Source: CAYRML01 sp050942825
GTDB lineage: Bacteria > Bacillota > Dehalobacteriia > UBA4068
DNA length: 43,511 nucleotides
Direction of reading: 5' to 3'
Assembly: GCA_050942825.1 (NCBI GenBank)
Contig: JBMNOA010000011.1
Coordinates: forward strand, 1-43,511
Each line of letters opens with the position of its first letter. The stretch's first letter is position 1. The notes beneath the pieces were generated by a model. The model was not told where the DNA came from and ran no database searches. It worked only from the letters and a program-made list of their open reading frames with translations. Positions 41,352-43,511 of this stretch are shown here, piece after piece. The position numbers were made by a program, and so were the translations under genes.

Positions 41352-41849
41352 TTATTCCTCCCTGACAATCATTTTACGGCTTTGATAATAATGCGAGTGA
41401 CAAATCGCTATAGCCAAAGCATCGGCTGCATCATCGGAACGAGGCGGCTCTTTCATATTCAAAAAACGCCCTACCATATATTTTACCTGATGCTTCTCTG
41501 CCTGACCATAACCTACTATGGACTGTTTTACCTGCAGCGGTGTATACTCACCTACGGGTATCTGCCTTTGTGCTGCAGCCAAAACCAACACACCTCTGGC
41601 CTGTCCCACGGAAATAGCGGTAGTAGTGTTACTATTAAAAAACAATTGCTCTATCGCTAATTGATCGGGTTTATTTTCGTCCAATAAGCGGCACATAGCT
41701 GTATATATCATTTTCAGCCTTTTTGGCATAGGTGTATGAGCAGGGGTTCTGATACAGCCATAATCCAAAAGCTTATATTTATTACCGACAACTTTTATTA
41801 ATCCATAACCGGTAGTTGCTGTACCGGGGTCAATTCCTAAAATAATCAA
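41352..41849 (-). CDS. ruvC: Crossover junction endodeoxyribonuclease RuvC
   Basis: A 165-aa Holliday-junction resolvase. Catalytic acidic residues are D7 in GIDPGTA, E67 in AIEQLFF, and D140/D143 in SDDAADALA. The start is taken as TTG 41849, with GGGGG 8 nt upstream and the usual family N-terminus (IILGIDPG). An in-frame extension to 41942 has no matching sequence. First gene of the cluster; its promoter lies divergent from tRNA-Thr. Confidence 0.94.
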   Translation of the reverse strand: MIILGIDPGTATTGYGLIKVVGNKYKLLDYGCIRTPAHTPMPKRLKMIYTAMCRLLDENKPDQLAIEQLFFNSNTTTAISVGQARGVLVLAAAQRQIPVGEYTPLQVKQSIVGYGQAEKHQVKYMVGRFLNMKEPPRSDDAADALAIAICHSHYYQSRKMIVREE

Positions 41850-41923
41850 GGGCCAGTCCCCCAAATTCCATAACTTGACTATAACATTTTCGACATTGAT
41901 ATTCCATATCCTGCTAAAGATAC

Positions 41924-41952
41924 TTGACTTGTTACCTATCAATGATTAAAAT
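41924..41952 (+). promoter_or_regulatory. Sigma-A promoter of tRNA-Thr(CGT)
   Basis: TTGACT, 17 bp, TAAAAT, 12 bp before the tRNA. Confidence 0.65.
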
Positions 41953-41964
41953 AGTATCTATCGG

Positions 41965-42040
41965 GCTGATGTAGCTCAGTTGGTAGAGCAATTGATTCGT
42001 AATCAATAGGCCGCAGGTTCAAATCCTGTCATCAGCACCA
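41965..42040 (+). tRNA. tRNA-Thr (anticodon CGT)
   Basis: A 76-nt cloverleaf with encoded CCA. The acceptor GCTGATG pairs with CATCAGC, anticodon stem ATTGA/TCAAT holds loop TTCGTAA (CGT), and the T-loop is GGTTCAAATCC. It adjoins the polyvalent phage-type gene and may be its integration point. Confidence 0.97.
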
Positions 42041-42042
42041 AA

Positions 42043-42095
42043 CAAAAGACCTGTTAAAGGCTATGATTTTAGCCTTTGACGGGTCTTTTGTTTTT
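42043..42095 (+). terminator. Terminator of tRNA-Thr(CGT)
   Basis: Two stacked stems, CAAAAGACC/GGTCTTTTG and AAAGGCTA/TAGCCTTT, followed by TTTTT. The last nine codons of the minus-strand element gene are encoded by this hairpin. Confidence 0.85.
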
Positions 42096-43511
42096 GTTTA
42101 AGCGCCTATTTTGTCCCGTTTTTGCCCCCTTGGGCGGGACACTCGGGGGACACACTAAATTAAACCCTACCACTTTGCTATCTTTAAAATACTCCCTTTG
42201 AGCATCTGTCAGTTTGTTGCCTTCGGAATCCACAGGGGAAATGGAAAATTTCTTATTTTTATTGATTTTTTCTTTAAATTTGCGTATACTATTAGTGAAG
42301 TCAGCACTCGCAAGACCGTCGGGGAATTGTACCCCGGGGCGATTGTGTAGTTGTTGACTTGGAAAGTCAGCACTCGCAAGGTTGTCGGGGAATTGTACCC
42401 CGGGGGTTTTGCGTAGTAGTTGACTTTTTTCGTTATTAAAATATAGTATACGATCCTCTTTATAAGCTCTGGCAATAAAATCATTTATGCCATAGGCACT
42501 TGTCATAATATTGGCATCTATTTCAATATCATTATAGTTGCCATATCCATTAGCTTTAACTGCCACTATAATAGGACGTTTTTTTTCGTCAATCACTTCT
42601 GTTAAAATAACCGCACTATCATCTTTTGTAGCGGAGGCCATTATCATTACAGGATCAGCTATTTCTTTCGGCAAAGCTTTCACTCTTTCAGCACCAAGAT
42701 TATGATAATGATCATTCTCCCCATGATATTTGCCATCACTTTTTGCCGCTAAATATGTATGCTTTGCAGTAACCAGCATAGGTAGTTGTGAAAATCCAAT
42801 ATCGGTTAATACTTTCGGAGTTTTACCCATATAAAGATGTGTTTGCTCAAAATCACCTTCGCCAGAGAGAACCTTATCAACCTGCTCTTCAAATGGTTCA
42901 GACACTGAATAACTAACATTCTCAGTATCATTTTCAGAATTTTTGCGTACACTATTATTGACATCAGTATCATTTCGTGATACATTGGTGTCAAATGATA
43001 GCACTTCTGTTTCTAACCGTTTCTTTTCCGATTGGATAAGGGCGTGAGAAGTGCTATCAATTTTTTTTATCTTCAGGTCATGAATATAGAATCTATTCTG
43101 CCCATGTGGTGATCTTCTTATATCCATAGTAACATTATACTGAACACCATTAATTATTATTGGTGATTTTAAATAAGCATATCGAACTTTACTGTTTGAA
43201 TCATGTTTATTGTATGCTTCGTTTGCTCTTACCTCACCATATTTTATTAGCTTTGCCAAATGAGGAATAGTCGCCAATTTTGCTAACTTATATTCTTGTG
43301 GTTTTTTTAAATAGTATTTATCATTACCAAATGTTTCACTTATACCATTTTTCCAAATTTCGATTTCCATTCCGGTATCGATATTTTTTATTGGTTTAGA
43401 AATCTGCTCGGTTGATAAATAAGTATCTTTGAGTTTTTCTACAACTTTATTTATTACATGACGCTTATCATTAATAGACGTTATATTAAAATCCTCTAAA
43501 ATATTATCTGT
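42069..43511 (-). CDS. Polyvalent phage/conjugative-element protein, LPD3 and MuF-C regions, truncated
   Basis: An open frame that runs off the window edge (5' part missing) and ends at 42069; at least 480 aa. The visible N-terminal part, including DTGMEIEIWKNGISETFGN and LAKLIKYGEVRANEA, then YAYLKSPIIINGV, resembles the LPD3 domain of large polyvalent proteins. A low-complexity Asp/Ser/Asn linker follows. The middle part, with DIGFSQLPMLVTAKH, EIADPVMIMASAT and ILYFNNEKSQ, resembles the MuF C-terminal domain. Two in-frame 22-residue repeats come next. Near the end, KLTDAQREYFKDSKVV normally introduces an ADP-ribosyltransferase-like (ART-PolyVal) domain, but the frame instead enters unrelated sequence from about 42168 and then the tRNA-Thr terminator. 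The protein is thus probably C-terminally truncated. Domain names are from recognition by eye. Confidence 0.7.
   Translation of the reverse strand, partial: TDNILEDFNITSINDKRHVINKVVEKLKDTYLSTEQISKPIKNIDTGMEIEIWKNGISETFGNDKYYLKKPQEYKLAKLATIPHLAKLIKYGEVRANEAYNKHDSNSKVRYAYLKSPIIINGVQYNVTMDIRRSPHGQNRFYIHDLKIKKIDSTSHALIQSEKKRLETEVLSFDTNVSRNDTDVNNSVRKNSENDTENVSYSVSEPFEEQVDKVLSGEGDFEQTHLYMGKTPKVLTDIGFSQLPMLVTAKHTYLAAKSDGKYHGENDHYHNLGAERVKALPKEIADPVMIMASATKDDSAVILTEVIDEKKRPIIVAVKANGYGNYNDIEIDANIMTSAYGINDFIARAYKEDRILYFNNEKSQLLRKTPGVQFPDNLASADFPSQQLHNRPGVQFPDGLASADFTNSIRKFKEKINKNKKFSISPVDSEGNKLTDAQREYFKDSKVVGFNLVCPPSVPPKGAKTGQNRRLNKNKRPVKG
42298..42426 (-). repeat. Two tandem 66-bp in-frame palindromic repeats
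   Basis: Copies at 42298-42360 and 42364-42426 (period 66). Each begins AAGTCAGCACTCGCAAG, has the core CGGGGAATTGTACCCCG and ends TGACTT. The outer ends AAGTCA/TGACTT and core GGGG/CCCC are nested inverted repeats. Each copy adds 22 residues (PGVQFPD-LASADF) without breaking the frame. Confidence 0.85.

Noticed and set aside
42298..42426. CRISPR-like array
   Set aside because: Only two copies, no unique spacers, and the unit is coding and palindromic over its whole length.

Overview
This is a moderately AT-rich Bacillota-type (Firmicutes) chromosome segment, most plausibly from an anaerobic Clostridia or Negativicutes lineage. The indications are strong Shine-Dalgarno sequences, frequent TTG/GTG starts, tight co-directional operons, canonical sigma-A promoters with 17-bp spacers, a c-di-AMP riboswitch, an [4Fe-4S]-type PurF C-terminus, SpoIID, QueH and the ruvCAB-queH-spoIID-queA-tgt order. 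No rRNA gene or second genome marker is present, so the genus cannot be fixed.

Region 1 (1-14.5 kb) is an accessory catabolic region, nearly all on the minus strand. It has an acetoin/2-oxoacid dehydrogenase-type complex (E1 alpha, E1 beta, E3) in which E2 is encoded as two separate proteins in the reverse of the usual domain order: catalytic domain first, then a free lipoyl domain. The complex is followed by its own lipA and lplA. Upstream are a two-domain VOC protein, a frameshifted APC permease, a class III aminotransferase and a divergent AraC-family regulator. A shared promoter element (TAGGGYAAATNGGCACT) lies in front of three transcription units here. The region is visibly decaying and rearranged: it contains a 5' remnant of a second aminotransferase copy, a VOC remnant, two frameshifted genes and a tyrosine-recombinase C-terminal remnant beside tRNA-Pro(CGG).

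Region 2 (14.5-24.4 kb) is housekeeping: trmL, a GerMN lipoprotein, then purF, scpB, scpA, trpS and a site-2 protease on the minus strand, an SDR, tRNA-Thr(GGT), a c-di-AMP riboswitch with terminator in front of a dapB-like gene, a VanY-type carboxypeptidase and panD.

Region 3 (24.5-34.5 kb) carries the shikimate/phenylalanine pathway: aroE on the plus strand, and on the minus strand aroQ-feoA-feoB followed by aroF-aroB-aroA-aroC-pheA-aroK. aroF is preceded by its own sigma-A promoter, a 27-codon leader peptide rich in Phe and Tyr, and mutually exclusive hairpins ending in a terminator. This is a complete ribosome-mediated attenuator. One transcript would then make seven-step chorismate synthesis (with aroQ and aroE) and channel chorismate to phenylpyruvate.

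Region 4 (34.5-42 kb) contains cysK (own promoter and terminator), then the ruvC-ruvA-ruvB-queH-spoIID-queA-tgt minus-strand cluster: Holliday-junction processing, queuosine tRNA modification and a SpoIID-like peptidoglycan enzyme. tRNA-Thr(CGT) sits divergent to ruvC.

Region 5 (42-43.5 kb) is the edge of a mobile element. It holds a polyvalent phage/conjugative-type protein (LPD3-like and MuF-C-like regions), truncated where an ADP-ribosyltransferase-like domain would be expected to begin. It is interrupted by two in-frame 66-bp palindromic repeats and reads into the tRNA-Thr terminator.

The best candidates for something not ordinary are the aromatic attenuator, the split and permuted E2 with its dedicated lipoylation genes, the shared AraC-linked promoter element spread by a truncated gene duplication, and the palindromic in-frame repeats.
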